Counted from the stretch's first letter, positions 1 through 8,899 are shown. The stretch: DNA of 64,000 bases from an uncultured Roseobacter sp. (GCF_947495025.1 NZ_CANLXG010000003.1:372001-436000), one strand, 5' to 3'. Program-made: numbers and translations. Notes: generated from the sequence alone by a model not told the origin.

Positions 1-333
1 CGCCTGGCTGTGCGCCGATGTGGTTTTTACCGGCACCTGCCAGCCCTGCCAGCTGCGCGCAGGAACATCCATCTCCTGCAGGGTCAGCGCCATGAGACCC
101 GCGGTCACGTTTTCTCCCGAAGACACAACGGCATCGTATTCGCGCGCGTCATACAGCGGAGAGGTCTCGTTAACCCAGCCAACCAGTTCGTTGGTCTTGC
201 CGGACATGGCAGAGACGATGACGATCACGTCATAGCCCTTGGCCACCTCGACACCGACGCGCTTTGCCGCCCGTCGGATCCGGTCCAGTGTTGCAACGGA
301 CGTGCCGCCGAATTTCATTACCAGAACAGGCAT
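1..333 (-). CDS. lysC: aspartate kinase, N-terminal part (runs off the left edge)
   Basis: Aspartokinase phosphorylates aspartate, the first step toward lysine, threonine and methionine, in the cytoplasm. The 111 visible residues start MPVLVMKFGGTSVA, with the KFGGTSV nucleotide-binding signature at residues 7-13, followed by the VSAMSGKTNELV segment and an SSGENV block near residue 70, all typical of the amino-acid kinase domain. The ATG at 333 is preceded by GAGG-rich sequence. The rest of the kinase domain and the ACT domains lie outside the window. An SDR gene lies upstream on the same strand, with a hairpin between them. Identification is firm; feedback-control class cannot be judged. 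Confidence 0.93.
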   Translation of the reverse strand, partial: MPVLVMKFGGTSVATLDRIRRAAKRVGVEVAKGYDVIVIVSAMSGKTNELVGWVNETSPLYDAREYDAVVSSGENVTAGLMALTLQEMDVPARSWQGWQVPVKTTSAHSQA

Positions 334-375
334 TGCCCTCGTCCCTCATCTCGTCCGAGGGGGGGTTTACGCGCA

Positions 376-412
376 AGGACGCGGGATCACAAGAGACGCA
401 GGCCCGCGTCCT
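376..412. other. perfect 10-bp stem-loop in the lysC leader
   Basis: AGGACGCGGG at 376-385 is exactly complementary to CCCGCGTCCT at 403-412, with a 17-nt loop. It lies 43 nt upstream of the lysC start on the strand that is transcribed. No T-run follows on the lysC strand, so it is not a standard intrinsic terminator. It may be a leader structure or transcript-processing site; this is inferred from sequence only. Confidence 0.5.
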
Positions 413-457
413 GCCAGTTTTGCACAACCCTGCTGAACAGCGTCACGCGGGAGCAGG

Positions 458-1096
458 TCAGAACGGGTGTGGACGTCCATCCCATGTTTCAAAACACCCT
501 GTTGTGCCGATGCTCAGCCCGTCAAAGCGATCAACAAGGCCTGACACCGCTTCATCCACACTGATGTCGCCGCCCGCACCCCCCATATCGGTACGCACCC
601 AGCCCGGGTGATAAATACCGACGGCAATGCTCTCTGGTTTGAGGTCCTGTGCCAGGTTGCGACCAAGGTTCAGCACCGCAGCTTTGGAGGCGCGATAAAT
701 ATAGCTACCACCCGGGGCCCGTTCGCTGGAGGCCATCTGCGAAGAGATAATCGCTATCTTCGGCGCCTGTGCGGCCCGCAGGTTCGACAAGAGCCCGCGG
801 ACAGTCAGGAAAACGCCCGTCACATTCGCGGCAAAACTCTGTGCCCAGAGCTCCGGTCCGTAGCCATCCTGCAGTGTATGTCCTTTGTCGAGGTAGACGC
901 CGGCATTGCACACCAACAGGTCCACCGGCTGCTGCTCCAGTGACGCGGCAAAGGCCGCCTGAGACGCCGGGTCCGTCACATCCAGCGGCCACTGACCGTC
1001 ACGGGTGGTGCCGATAACCGTCTCGCCGCGCGCAGCGAAAGCCTCTGCCAGCCCGGCACCGATGCCGCGGCTGGTACCTGTGATAACCACTGTCAT
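458..1096 (-). CDS. short-chain dehydrogenase/reductase
   Basis: A 212-residue NAD(P)-dependent oxidoreductase of the classical SDR type; substrate unknown. The Rossmann glycine motif TGTSRGIG is at residues 6-13, an NAG motif follows near residue 70, and the catalytic Ser (IISSQMAS region) and YRASK (Tyr-x-x-x-Lys) follow in the expected order. The ATG at 1096 was chosen over the longer reading because the first beta strand (MTVVITG) begins there. It lies just downstream of the DUF1178 gene on the same strand (4-nt gap), so the two are probably co-transcribed. Confidence 0.85.
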   Translation of the reverse strand: MTVVITGTSRGIGAGLAEAFAARGETVIGTTRDGQWPLDVTDPASQAAFAASLEQQPVDLLVCNAGVYLDKGHTLQDGYGPELWAQSFAANVTGVFLTVRGLLSNLRAAQAPKIAIISSQMASSERAPGGSYIYRASKAAVLNLGRNLAQDLKPESIAVGIYHPGWVRTDMGGAGGDISVDEAVSGLVDRFDGLSIGTTGCFETWDGRPHPF

Positions 1097-1100
1097 TGTG

Positions 1101-1523
1101 TCAGTTTGCCTTTCGTCCGGGCAGGAAAGGCAGCGGTGCGACCGGGATACCATCCTCGATCAGCTTCTTCGCCTCTTCGCCGTTTGCCTCGCCGTAGATC
1201 GCGCGCTCCGGGGTTGCCCCCAGATACATGGACCGCGCTTCCTCGGCGAATTTTCCACCGACGTAATCGGCATTCTCCTCAACATGCCGGCGCAGCTCGG
1301 CCAGCTTGCGTTCGGTGTCGCTGGCCGGCGTCTGCAGCGACTGCACCTCGGTCACCTCAGACGTCGAAACGCGGGGCGCCATCATCGCTTTGCTTACCGA
1401 AGCTGACCCGCACTCGGCACAGGTGAGGTGACCGGCACCGACCAGCCTGTCAAAAGCCTCGGCCGACTGGAACCAGCTGTCAAACCGGTGATCGTTGTCA
1501 CATTTCAGGGTGTAGCTGATCAT
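1101..1523 (-). CDS. DUF1178 family protein
   Basis: A 140-residue cytoplasmic protein starting MISYTLKCDNDHRFDSWF, a recognisable opening of the DUF1178 family, which is widespread in alphaproteobacteria and has no assigned function. It has a Cys at residue 8 and a CAEC pair near residues 35-38, which together with the nearby polar residues resembles a small zinc-ribbon fold. The remainder is a charged helical region ending in a short basic tail. It lies directly upstream of the SDR gene with a 4-nt gap. Family assignment is good; any metal binding is inference. Confidence 0.8.
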   Translation of the reverse strand: MISYTLKCDNDHRFDSWFQSAEAFDRLVGAGHLTCAECGSASVSKAMMAPRVSTSEVTEVQSLQTPASDTERKLAELRRHVEENADYVGGKFAEEARSMYLGATPERAIYGEANGEEAKKLIEDGIPVAPLPFLPGRKAN

Positions 1524-1594
1524 TCAGGTACAATCTCCGCTTCGTCTCCTGATGAGATGGTACAGCCCGCCCTCCGGGTCAAGACCGCTGCATC

Positions 1595-2050
1595 TCAGAC
1601 GCGCGGATCGAAATCGAGCAATATGCGCGCCAGTTCGGGTTCATCAACCATCTGTGCGGCCTTCTTGCGCGAGACCCAGCGGCGTTCGCGCTGGCCGGCT
1701 TCGGGGTAGTCATCGGCAATTGCCGTCACCTCGACCGGAAAGATCATGCCCAGACAGGGAAATTCACCCGCCTCTTCAGTATCCTTACTGTATGAATAAA
1801 TCCCCAGGCACCGTCCGTCCGAACGACCGCGCACGCCAGCCTCTTCCCAGGCTTCCATCGCCGCGGTTTCAGCAGGTGTCTGCCCATGAACCGGCCAGCC
1901 TTTTGGCACAATCCAGCGCCGCGTACCCCGCGAAGTGATCAGCAGAATACGAATCTTTTTCTTTTCGATCCGGTAACACAGTGCAGCGAACTGCGACCTG
2001 ACGTCGTCTTTCCGTGCCCCGGATACGGATATGGGCAGTTGTTTTATCAT
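1595..2050 (-). CDS. NUDIX hydrolase (PKGWP subtype)
   Basis: A 151-residue NUDIX-fold pyrophosphohydrolase. The Nudix box is visible around residues 50-75: PKGWP, then a helix containing EAWEEAGV, which supplies the metal-binding EE pair. The usual Arg of the REUxEE motif is Met here and the GX5E glutamate is Gln. This PKGWP...EAWEEAGV form is common in alphaproteobacterial proteins related to diphosphoinositol/dinucleotide polyphosphate hydrolases, but the substrate cannot be told from sequence. Start ATG at 2050 gives a full-length domain. The gene stands alone between DUF1178 and the EcsC-like gene on the same strand. Confidence 0.85.
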   Translation of the reverse strand: MIKQLPISVSGARKDDVRSQFAALCYRIEKKKIRILLITSRGTRRWIVPKGWPVHGQTPAETAAMEAWEEAGVRGRSDGRCLGIYSYSKDTEEAGEFPCLGMIFPVEVTAIADDYPEAGQRERRWVSRKKAAQMVDEPELARILLDFDPRV

Positions 2051-2166
2051 CGTGCGCTAACGCGTTTTTTGGCCCGGATGTCGTACCCGGTTGTCTGCTC
2101 CCGCCTGTATATTGCCCGAAAAACGGTGTTTTGCCAAGAACTTCGGGTTATATCCCGCTGTTGCGC

Positions 2167-2958
2167 CTAGTCAGGCCTGCGGTGCCGGTTGGTGACGTCA
2201 TCATTCGGGTTCGACAACACAATACGCAACCGGTCGGTCAGATCATCCAGCGGCACGTCAGCTTCTATCGCAAGGCGCCGCAGTCCGAAGTGCACATGCG
2301 CCATTTCCTGGTAATAGCTGGTGTAAGCATAGTTCGTGGCAGCCCCGGCCACGGCCCCCAGGACGGGCACGGCCTGAGCCGCAAGTTTCTGACCCAGCAC
2401 GGTAGCAAGGCGCGGTGCAACGCGGGCAATGATGCCTTTGACCGCCGGACCGGTCAAAGCCACGCGGGCAGAAATAAATGCAAGGTCGGCGCCATCATCG
2501 TCGCTCAGCGGTCCGGCGGCCGAGAACACAGCAATACAGTCAAACCGGACGTTCTCTTCATCGGGGTCAAAGCCGTATTCTGCCGCAACACCCTGGATCA
2601 CGCGCAGCAGCAGTGTCGTTGTTACAGGCAGCTCCGCCAGCGCTGTCGGCAGACCTCCCATGCCGCCTACAGCGCCCATAGCCGCCCCGGCCGCGGAGTT
2701 GAGCCAGCTTTTCTGGTCGCCGACAACGCCACGGCTGTAGTGTGCGGCTTTGGTCGCTTCGCGCAATGCCCGCGCTGTGGCTTCGTCCAGCCCGCTGCGA
2801 ACAGGTCCTGGCAACCGGTCAAGCATACTCTCTGCCTGCCCGCCGAGCAGATTCAGCAGGTCAATTCCTGCACCACCCGCATTGCGGTATCTGTCGGCCA
2901 GCACCTTGAGTTCAGCCTCGGTATCCGGCGGTGACGCCCTGCCCTCGATCAGATCCAT
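2167..2958 (-). CDS. EcsC family protein
   Basis: A 263-residue protein resembling the EcsC family, alpha-helical proteins of unknown role named after a gene beside a Bacillus ABC transporter. Visible features are an acidic helical N-terminus, a glycine/alanine-rich amphipathic core (GAAMGAVGGMGGLPTALAEL, about residues 95-115) that may associate with membranes, and a second Gly/Ala-rich stretch (VPVLGAVAGAATNYAYTSYY). The ATG at 2958 is preferred to the ATG two codons upstream because an AAAGGG ribosome-binding site then has normal spacing. No partner genes nearby hint at its job. Confidence 0.75.
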   Translation of the reverse strand: MDLIEGRASPPDTEAELKVLADRYRNAGGAGIDLLNLLGGQAESMLDRLPGPVRSGLDEATARALREATKAAHYSRGVVGDQKSWLNSAAGAAMGAVGGMGGLPTALAELPVTTTLLLRVIQGVAAEYGFDPDEENVRFDCIAVFSAAGPLSDDDGADLAFISARVALTGPAVKGIIARVAPRLATVLGQKLAAQAVPVLGAVAGAATNYAYTSYYQEMAHVHFGLRRLAIEADVPLDDLTDRLRIVLSNPNDDVTNRHRRPD

Positions 2959-3002
2959 GCACATCCCTTTCTGTTAACAAAATGGGGAGCAAAGACGATA
3001 AA

Positions 3003-3518
3003 TCAATCACCCGACCGACGGGTGACACGGCCGGACACCCCGTCCCACGCGCCCGGGATCAGCGCACGGCCCAGAACCCTGTCGGGGTTCGTCGGCGGCG
3101 GCATCGCAACAGAAGAGAGGCGTTCAAACCCGAACCGGCCATAATAGGGTGCGTCACCGACGAGCATTACCCGTTCCCATCCCTGATCCGCCGCGAGCGC
3201 GAGGGAGTCGCGGATCAGACGCCCCGCGAGGCCCTCCCCCTGACGCGTCGGGTGCACCGCGACGGGCCCCAGCAGCAGGGCAGATCTTTCCGCCACAGAT
3301 ACCGGCCAGTAACGTATTGCTCCGGACAGGATACCGTCGGCGTCCCGTGCCACCTGTGACAGCTGTGTCACCGGCGCGACATCATCGCGCAGACGGTACG
3401 ACGACAACGCCTCCCGGCCCGGCGCGAAACAGGTGTCAAAGAGTGCCTCAACCTCATGATAGTCCTGCGCGGTTTCAACAGTCAGTATATACACGGAAAA
3501 CGCAGGCCCCGGATCCAT
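3003..3518 (-). CDS. GNAT family N-acetyltransferase
   Basis: A 171-residue acetyl-CoA-dependent acyltransferase. The central motif LLGPVAVHPTRQGEGLAGRL carries the acetyl-CoA pyrophosphate-binding Q/R-x-x-G-x-G/A loop, and YYGRFGFER near the end is the typical beta-alpha element of YhbS-like acetyltransferases. The target is unknown. The start is uncertain: the ATG at 3518 begins just before the conserved fold, while an upstream ATG at 3584 would overlap the start of the divergent flavin reductase gene. The two genes are divergent and share a promoter region of about 64 bp. Confidence 0.8.
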   Translation of the reverse strand: MDPGPAFSVYILTVETAQDYHEVEALFDTCFAPGREALSSYRLRDDVAPVTQLSQVARDADGILSGAIRYWPVSVAERSALLLGPVAVHPTRQGEGLAGRLIRDSLALAADQGWERVMLVGDAPYYGRFGFERLSSVAMPPPTNPDRVLGRALIPGAWDGVSGRVTRRSGD

Positions 3519-3582
3519 GGGTTTCAACTGGCCCGGACGTAGCACATGCGTTATGGGGGCTGCAAACCAAGAGGAGTGCATC

Positions 3583-4188
3583 ATGTTTTATCGCCCCGAA
3601 GACGGCCACGGCCTGCCGCACAACCCCTTTAACGCGATCGTCTCTCCCCGTCCGATCGGCTGGATCTCCACCCGTGGCGCAGATGGCAGCAACAACCTCG
3701 CACCCTACTCCTTTTTCAATGCTGTGGCTTATGTACCCCCGCAGGTTATGTTCGCCTCGACTGCCGCAAAAGAAGATCGTGGCGACACCAAGGATACTGT
3801 GGCGAATATCCGGGAGACGGGCGTTTTCTGCGTAAACATCGTGGAATACGCGATGCGCGATGTCATGAATGTCTCCTCGGCGACACTCCCGCGTGAGGTC
3901 GACGAGTTTGCGCATGCGGGCGTGGCGCGCGCAGACTGCACATCCATAGACTGCGCCCGCGTCGCAGCCGCACCGGCATCGCTTGAATGCCGCATGACGC
4001 AGATCGTCCGACTCGAGGGCGAGGCAAACTTCGTCGTTTTCGGTGAGGTGACAGGCGTGCACATCCGCGACGATGCGCTGGTCAACGGACGATTTGATGT
4101 AACCACCTTCCAGCCCCTGTCGCGCATGGGCTACCGTGACTACACAGTCGTACGCGAGGTTTTCGAACTGGCGCGGCCTGACGACTGA
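3583..4188 (+). CDS. flavin reductase family protein (FMN-binding split barrel)
   Basis: A 201-residue FMN-binding protein of the flavin reductase-like family. It opens MFYRPEDGHGLPHNPFNAIV followed by the PRPIGWIST motif, the hallmark of this group, and SFFNAVAYVPPQVMF, which lines the flavin site. Family members reduce flavin for partner monooxygenases or act as uncharacterised oxidoreductases; no monooxygenase is adjacent, so the role is open. The ATG at 3583 has GAGG in AAGAGGAGTGCATC upstream, well spaced. It is divergent from the GNAT gene. Confidence 0.85.
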   Translation: MFYRPEDGHGLPHNPFNAIVSPRPIGWISTRGADGSNNLAPYSFFNAVAYVPPQVMFASTAAKEDRGDTKDTVANIRETGVFCVNIVEYAMRDVMNVSSATLPREVDEFAHAGVARADCTSIDCARVAAAPASLECRMTQIVRLEGEANFVVFGEVTGVHIRDDALVNGRFDVTTFQPLSRMGYRDYTVVREVFELARPDD

Positions 4189-4200
4189 CAGCGTACGCTG
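4189..4200. other. perfect 12-bp palindrome
   Basis: CAGCGTACGCTG is its own reverse complement. It begins immediately after the flavin reductase stop codon and lies 65 bp before the start of the next gene. It could be an operator half or chance; no T-run makes it a terminator. Confidence 0.35.
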
Positions 4201-4265
4201 AATACACTCGTTTCTACCCAAAGCTGTGCTAGGCTGCCCTCAGGGATTTTTCAAAGGGGGCATTC

Positions 4266-5093
4266 ATGGTCGCATTCAATCATTCAATTATCCGTGCCGC
4301 GGTCTGGAATCTGGCGGGTTTTTCCCGCCCGGGGCGGCCGGTGGGCATCTCGGGCAGATCGCAGAAAGCTGCCAACCAGGCCGAAGGTCTGGCACTGCTG
4401 GATGCAGAGTTTGTTACTCTCGTCGAAGTTTCACCTGCCAGTTACATTGAAACGCTGGTCGCGAAACTGGCTGAATACGGTGTTGAGTACAGTCACACAC
4501 TCCTGCCGCAGCAAAGCGGCAATATTCACATCGGTTTTCTGCATAAACCCGGCATAGAGGTCACAAATCCACGTTTCATCCCGGGCTCTGAGGGCGATTA
4601 CGCCCGGGGACGGCAGGCTTTTGCAGTTGATGTCAAGGTGGGCAAACTCAAGGCCATCGTTATCGGTGTGCACCTGAAATCCGGCCGGGACCGCGACGAG
4701 CAGAAAATGCGGGACAGCCAGTGCCGCGTCATTGGAGAGTATATTGCCGAAGTCCACCGGACACCTGGCACCAAACGGCGCGCAATTTTCCTGATGGGTG
4801 ATTTCAATATGATCCCGGGCCAGGACGTCTCCAACTTCCATCACCTGGGCGGGGACGACACAATGGACTTCGTCTCCAGCTGGGATCTTCAGGACAGGTT
4901 CTCACACATTCTCGAGAAAGGCCGCGCAAATCTGCTCGACGGCTTTGCCGTCAGCCGGAACTATTCTACCGATTATATCAAAGGCAGCCTGCGGCTTTTC
5001 CCGATGCACTGGACCATGGATATGGGGCGCGAAAAGTTCCGCCGGAACGTCTCGGACCACCTGCCCTTTGTGGCGAGTTTTCGCATCTACTGA
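4266..5093 (+). CDS. endonuclease/exonuclease/phosphatase family protein
   Basis: A 275-residue protein with the DNase I/EEP fold. Visible landmarks are AAVWNLAGF at the N-terminus (metal/active-site Asn), LVEVS near residue 57 (metal-ligand Glu), the central VIGVHLKSG (catalytic His), LMGDFNMIPG (Asp-x-Asn) near residue 180 and VSDHLPFVA at the end (Asp-His pair). The full catalytic set is therefore present. Substrate could be nucleic acid, phosphoester or lipid; the sequence does not decide. No signal peptide is seen. A strong AAGGGGG ribosome-binding site precedes the ATG. Confidence 0.85.
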   Translation: MVAFNHSIIRAAVWNLAGFSRPGRPVGISGRSQKAANQAEGLALLDAEFVTLVEVSPASYIETLVAKLAEYGVEYSHTLLPQQSGNIHIGFLHKPGIEVTNPRFIPGSEGDYARGRQAFAVDVKVGKLKAIVIGVHLKSGRDRDEQKMRDSQCRVIGEYIAEVHRTPGTKRRAIFLMGDFNMIPGQDVSNFHHLGGDDTMDFVSSWDLQDRFSHILEKGRANLLDGFAVSRNYSTDYIKGSLRLFPMHWTMDMGREKFRRNVSDHLPFVASFRIY

Positions 5094-5153
5094 AGCGATG
5101 CTGCGGGACGGTGGGCGGGGCGTTCTGCCCCCGGGCAGGGGCGCCGTACGCCG

Positions 5154-6788
5154 TCAGTGGCCGCCCAGCCTGCCGGTGCGCACCGAGTAGTCGACGGCAA
5201 GCGCATAATCGGGGTCATCATCGCTGTCGACCATCAGCTGTCCGGCTTTGTTCAGCAGACGGTGACAGTCCCGGCTCAGATGCCGCAGCATCAGCGTTTT
5301 GCCAGCAGTTTCGTATTTCTCCGCAATCGCCTCAATGGCCTGAAGTGCGGACTGGTCGACAACACGGCTGTCGGCAAAATCGACAATGACCGTGTCCGGA
5401 TCACCGGCGACATCGAAAAGCTCCATAAAACCGTCCGATGACCCGAAAAAGAGCGGCCCCTGGATTTCATAGACCTTGGCACCCTTTTCGGTATGCGAGT
5501 CACGCGTTTTCGCATGAATTCGCCGGGCGTTGTTCCAGGCATATGCCAGAGCACTGACTATGACGCCAACCACAACAGCTACGGCAAGGTCTTCCAGCAC
5601 GGTCACAACCGTCACCAGCAGGATAACAAAGGCGTCTGTCAGCGGCACTTTTCTCAGGATGGTGAGCGAATTCCACGCAAAGGTTCCGATCACCACCATG
5701 AACATCACACCGACCAGCGCCGCCAGCGGTATGAGCTCAATGACCGAAGAGCCCACGAGAATAAAAAGAAGCAGGAAAACGGCCGCAGCGATCCCTGCGA
5801 CCCGCGTCCGGCCGCCGGATTTCACATTGATCATCGACTGACCGATCATCGCGCAGCCACCCATACCGCCGAAAAAGCCGGTGACTGTGTTTGCGACACC
5901 CTGTGCAATACACTCCTGGCTGGCGCCGCCCCGCTCGTTGGTCATGTCGCCCACAAGGTTCAGGGTCAGCAAACTTTCGATCAGGCCGATGGCGGCCAGG
6001 ATCACCGCATAGGGCAGGATAATCTCAAAAGTTTCCCAGTTCAGCGGCACCATCGGAATATGCAGCGCGGGCAGGCCGCCCTGAATGGAGGCCAGATCAC
6101 CGACCCGCGGCACATCGAGGCCAAATGCAATAACTATGGCTGCAACAATGCCAATGCCAGCGAGTGGCGCCGGAATGGCCCGGGTTACCCGCGGCATGAC
6201 CCAGATGATTGCCATGGTCACCGCCACCAGCGCCAGCATCAGGTAAAGCGGCGGGCCGGTAAGCCATTCCCCCCCGCCCATACCGTGCCCGGTATTCTCC
6301 ATGCTTCCGGGCACTTTGAACTGCCCGAGCTGCGCGAGGAAAATCACGATCGCCAGCCCGTTCACAAACCCCAGCATCACCGGGTGCGGCACCAGCCGGA
6401 TAAACTTACCCCACTGCATCACGCCCGCGAAAATCTGCAGAATCCCCATCAGAACCACAGTGGCAAAGAGGTATTCGACGCCGTGCTCTGCCACCAGAGC
6501 CACCATAACCACCGCCAGCGCGCCTGTCGCACCGGAAATCATGCCCGGACGTCCCCCGAAGAGCGCCGTGATCAGACCAACAAGAAACGCCGCATAAAGC
6601 CCCACCAGCGGGTGAACCCCTGCCACAAAGGCAAATGCCACCGCCTCCGGGACGAGCGCCAGCGCGACAGTCAGCCCCGACAGAAGCTCAATGCGCAGCC
6701 GCGCCGGTGTCAGCCCGTCTTTGGGCGCCCAGCGCAGATCGGTCACATCAAGGTTTCTGGTAAACTCACGAAACGTCGTTTTCGCCAT
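5154..6788 (-). CDS. SulP family anion transporter with STAS domain
   Basis: A 544-residue inner-membrane transporter of the SulP/SLC26 family, members of which carry sulfate, bicarbonate or other anions. About ten to twelve hydrophobic segments span roughly residues 30-420, including the family signature region LVPEAVAFAFVAGVHPLVGLY. A cytoplasmic STAS domain follows (about residues 440-540) with the strand-loop VIVDFADSRVVDQSALQAIE, where a regulatory Ser is common. The ATG at 6788 has AGGAG upstream. Substrate is not deducible from sequence; BicA-like bicarbonate and sulfate uptake are both possible. The gene is divergent from the 7075 gene. Confidence 0.9.
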   Translation of the reverse strand: MAKTTFREFTRNLDVTDLRWAPKDGLTPARLRIELLSGLTVALALVPEAVAFAFVAGVHPLVGLYAAFLVGLITALFGGRPGMISGATGALAVVMVALVAEHGVEYLFATVVLMGILQIFAGVMQWGKFIRLVPHPVMLGFVNGLAIVIFLAQLGQFKVPGSMENTGHGMGGGEWLTGPPLYLMLALVAVTMAIIWVMPRVTRAIPAPLAGIGIVAAIVIAFGLDVPRVGDLASIQGGLPALHIPMVPLNWETFEIILPYAVILAAIGLIESLLTLNLVGDMTNERGGASQECIAQGVANTVTGFFGGMGGCAMIGQSMINVKSGGRTRVAGIAAAVFLLLFILVGSSVIELIPLAALVGVMFMVVIGTFAWNSLTILRKVPLTDAFVILLVTVVTVLEDLAVAVVVGVIVSALAYAWNNARRIHAKTRDSHTEKGAKVYEIQGPLFFGSSDGFMELFDVAGDPDTVIVDFADSRVVDQSALQAIEAIAEKYETAGKTLMLRHLSRDCHRLLNKAGQLMVDSDDDPDYALAVDYSVRTGRLGGH

Positions 6789-7074
6789 GAAAGGCTCCTG
6801 TACTGTCAGGTCGTGCGGGAATGCCGGAAGCAAGGTCCCGGGTTGCGCGCTGCCTAGACCCTTTGTGACAGAATGGAAACCCCGCCTGCCGGTTCGTACC
6901 TCGGGCAACATGGTTAATTTCGCGTGAATATCCGGGTGCGCATGTTTTTTCAGCGTTGCCGCGACCCTGCGTCTCTGCGCTGGAGGTGCTGTTGCGCATT
7001 GCCACTCAATGTGGTTTCAATGCTCTTTTCAATCTCCGCGTGTCCGCTAAGCTGCCACAAAACGGAAACGCGAC
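6789..7074. promoter_or_regulatory. divergent intergenic region, sulP / repeat membrane protein
   Basis: This 286-bp gap between two divergent genes must hold both promoters, but I could not find convincing paired -35/-10 boxes. No supported gene lies in it: the open frames that cross it are extensions of neighbouring genes or lack ribosome-binding sites. Confidence 0.4.
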
Positions 7075-8832
7075 ATGCCCACAATTCGATCTGACGCTGA
7101 TCTCGACACCCTGCGCCCGCTGACGCCGGGCGAGATTCAGCTGCTGGCGGCCTGCCGCGCGGGAGAACCCTGCCGGCTTGGCGACAGCAGCCTGCCCGGT
7201 TCGGGCAGCGTGCAGCATGAGCAGTTTATCCGCGCCGAGGTGCTGCGGTATCTTATCGTCGGCGGTTGCGAGGTTAATCCGGTCGCCGGTTCGGGCGTTG
7301 ACCTGCATGGGGCCTTTATTTCCGGTAAACTTAATCTGGCAACAGAGCAGGCGCATGGTTCACTCAGCCTGCAGAACTGCAGGTTTGACAGGCTGCTGAG
7401 CGTCTTTCAGGCGCGGATGCAGAATCTGCGCCTTGATGGCAGTCACCTCTCGGGGCTGAACGGGCACGGGCTCTGTGTCGCAAATGATGTCATTCTGCGC
7501 CGGGTTACTGACACTGGCGGGATCAACCTTTTTGCGGCGCGGATCGGCGGGCGGCTGGACTGTCAGGCCGCGGATATCGCCCCGCGGGAGCACCTGGCGC
7601 TCAACGCGAAAAATGCCGAAATCGCCGGGGGCCTGACCCTGAGCGAAATCCGGGCGCGCGGGCGGGTTTCGCTGAACGGAGCCGTAATCAACGGTCAGAT
7701 GTCCTGCGAAAATGCTCATTTTGACGGGGACAGTGCCGCATATGCGTTCAAAGCCCAGGATGTCACGGTGCGCGCCGATCTGAACTGTGCAGGTGTCGAA
7801 GCAAGGGGCATGTTCAGCCTGTCCGGGGCAACCGTCGGCGGGCGGCTTGTGTTCGATGGTGCCAGCTTTGATGCCGGCGACGACGACCTGCAAAGTTCTG
7901 CCGTTCGCCTGGTGCGTATGAATGTTGCCGAGGGCTTCCACTGGAAAGCGATCCGCCTCGGGCGCGGCCGGGTCAGTCTGACTGCAGCGCATGTGGGTGA
8001 TCTGGTTCACGACCTCAACAGTGATATGGACAGCTGGCCCTCGTCGGATCGGTTCGATCTGGACGGATTCACCTACGACCGTATGACAGGGCCATCGATC
8101 CCGCCGGGGATTTTCATCGAATGGCTGCGCAAAGGCAGTATTGAACAGGAGAACTTTCTGCCGCAGCCCTTCACACAACTCGCCAAGGTACTGCGCGAAC
8201 GGGGTCACGACCGGGACTCGCGGCTGATCCTTGCTGAGCGCGATCGCCTGATCATGAAAAACGTGCGCGACCGGACGCGCATCACCGAATACGATGGCAC
8301 ATGGAACACCGCTTTTCTCAGCCTGTCGCGGGACGCCAGCAACCTGCGGCGGTATCTCGTTGATCTGTTGCTGCGCCGCGCCGTCGGGTATGGGTATCGC
8401 CCGTTCCGCAGCATGTGGATGCTGGCGACCCTCGTGGCAGTGGCCATCCTTCTTGCCCAGATGACATGGCGCGAGGGATCTTTTGTCCCTACGGCAGAAG
8501 CGGCAAACAGCTCGGAGATCTGGCTTGCCCTCTCCGACAGCGGAACAGCCAACCCTGCGCAGGTCTGGTCACGCGTGCCGGTTGTTCAGGCTGACGGTCA
8601 GACGCGCCCGCCACCCGGGCGCGATTACCCCCGGTTCAATGCATTCGCCTGGGGCGCGGATCTGGTCATCCCGATTATCGATTTCGGTCAGACCGCAAAC
8701 TGGGGACCCTCGTCGGGTCGCGGCCCCTGGGGCGTCTGGCTCTGGCGTGCCTCCTTTTTTCTCGCTGCTGCCGGCTGGATTGTCACAGCTCTGGGTGCTG
8801 CTGCGATCACCGGGATCATCCGCCGCGAGTAG
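7075..8832 (+). CDS. repeat-containing (beta-helix-like) membrane protein of unknown function
   Basis: A 585-residue protein with no assigned role. Residues about 60-320 consist of short degenerate repeats of roughly 18-22 residues with the pattern G-x-hydrophobic-x-L-x-G/N-A-x-I/V-x-G (for example VSLNGAVINGQMSCENAHF and FSLSGATVGGRLVFDGASF), suggesting a right-handed beta-helix related to pentapeptide or bactofilin-like folds. A helical stretch rich in Arg follows, then a membrane segment at about 447-465, a loop containing DLVIPIIDFGQTANW, and a final membrane segment at about 557-580 ending in RRE. Actinobacterial proteins with a similar C-terminus are often labelled membrane-associated oxidoreductase, but no redox motif is seen here. 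Confidence 0.8.
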   Translation: MPTIRSDADLDTLRPLTPGEIQLLAACRAGEPCRLGDSSLPGSGSVQHEQFIRAEVLRYLIVGGCEVNPVAGSGVDLHGAFISGKLNLATEQAHGSLSLQNCRFDRLLSVFQARMQNLRLDGSHLSGLNGHGLCVANDVILRRVTDTGGINLFAARIGGRLDCQAADIAPREHLALNAKNAEIAGGLTLSEIRARGRVSLNGAVINGQMSCENAHFDGDSAAYAFKAQDVTVRADLNCAGVEARGMFSLSGATVGGRLVFDGASFDAGDDDLQSSAVRLVRMNVAEGFHWKAIRLGRGRVSLTAAHVGDLVHDLNSDMDSWPSSDRFDLDGFTYDRMTGPSIPPGIFIEWLRKGSIEQENFLPQPFTQLAKVLRERGHDRDSRLILAERDRLIMKNVRDRTRITEYDGTWNTAFLSLSRDASNLRRYLVDLLLRRAVGYGYRPFRSMWMLATLVAVAILLAQMTWREGSFVPTAEAANSSEIWLALSDSGTANPAQVWSRVPVVQADGQTRPPPGRDYPRFNAFAWGADLVIPIIDFGQTANWGPSSGRGPWGVWLWRASFFLAAAGWIVTALGAAAITGIIRRE

Positions 8833-8899
8833 GATGCGTGCGCTTACTTTGCGATTTGCAAAACACCCCGTGATCAGATGCAGTCAGCGCTTTTCAAAT

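Noticed and set aside
2014..2934. 306-codon plus-strand frame opposite the EcsC-like gene
   Set aside because: Antisense to the EcsC-family gene; product is compositionally odd, and no start signal is seen.
5493..6857. 454-codon open frame on the plus strand opposite the SulP transporter
   Set aside because: It is the antisense shadow of a clear membrane-transporter gene; its His/Arg/Asn-rich, low-hydrophobicity product has no domain or ribosome-binding site.
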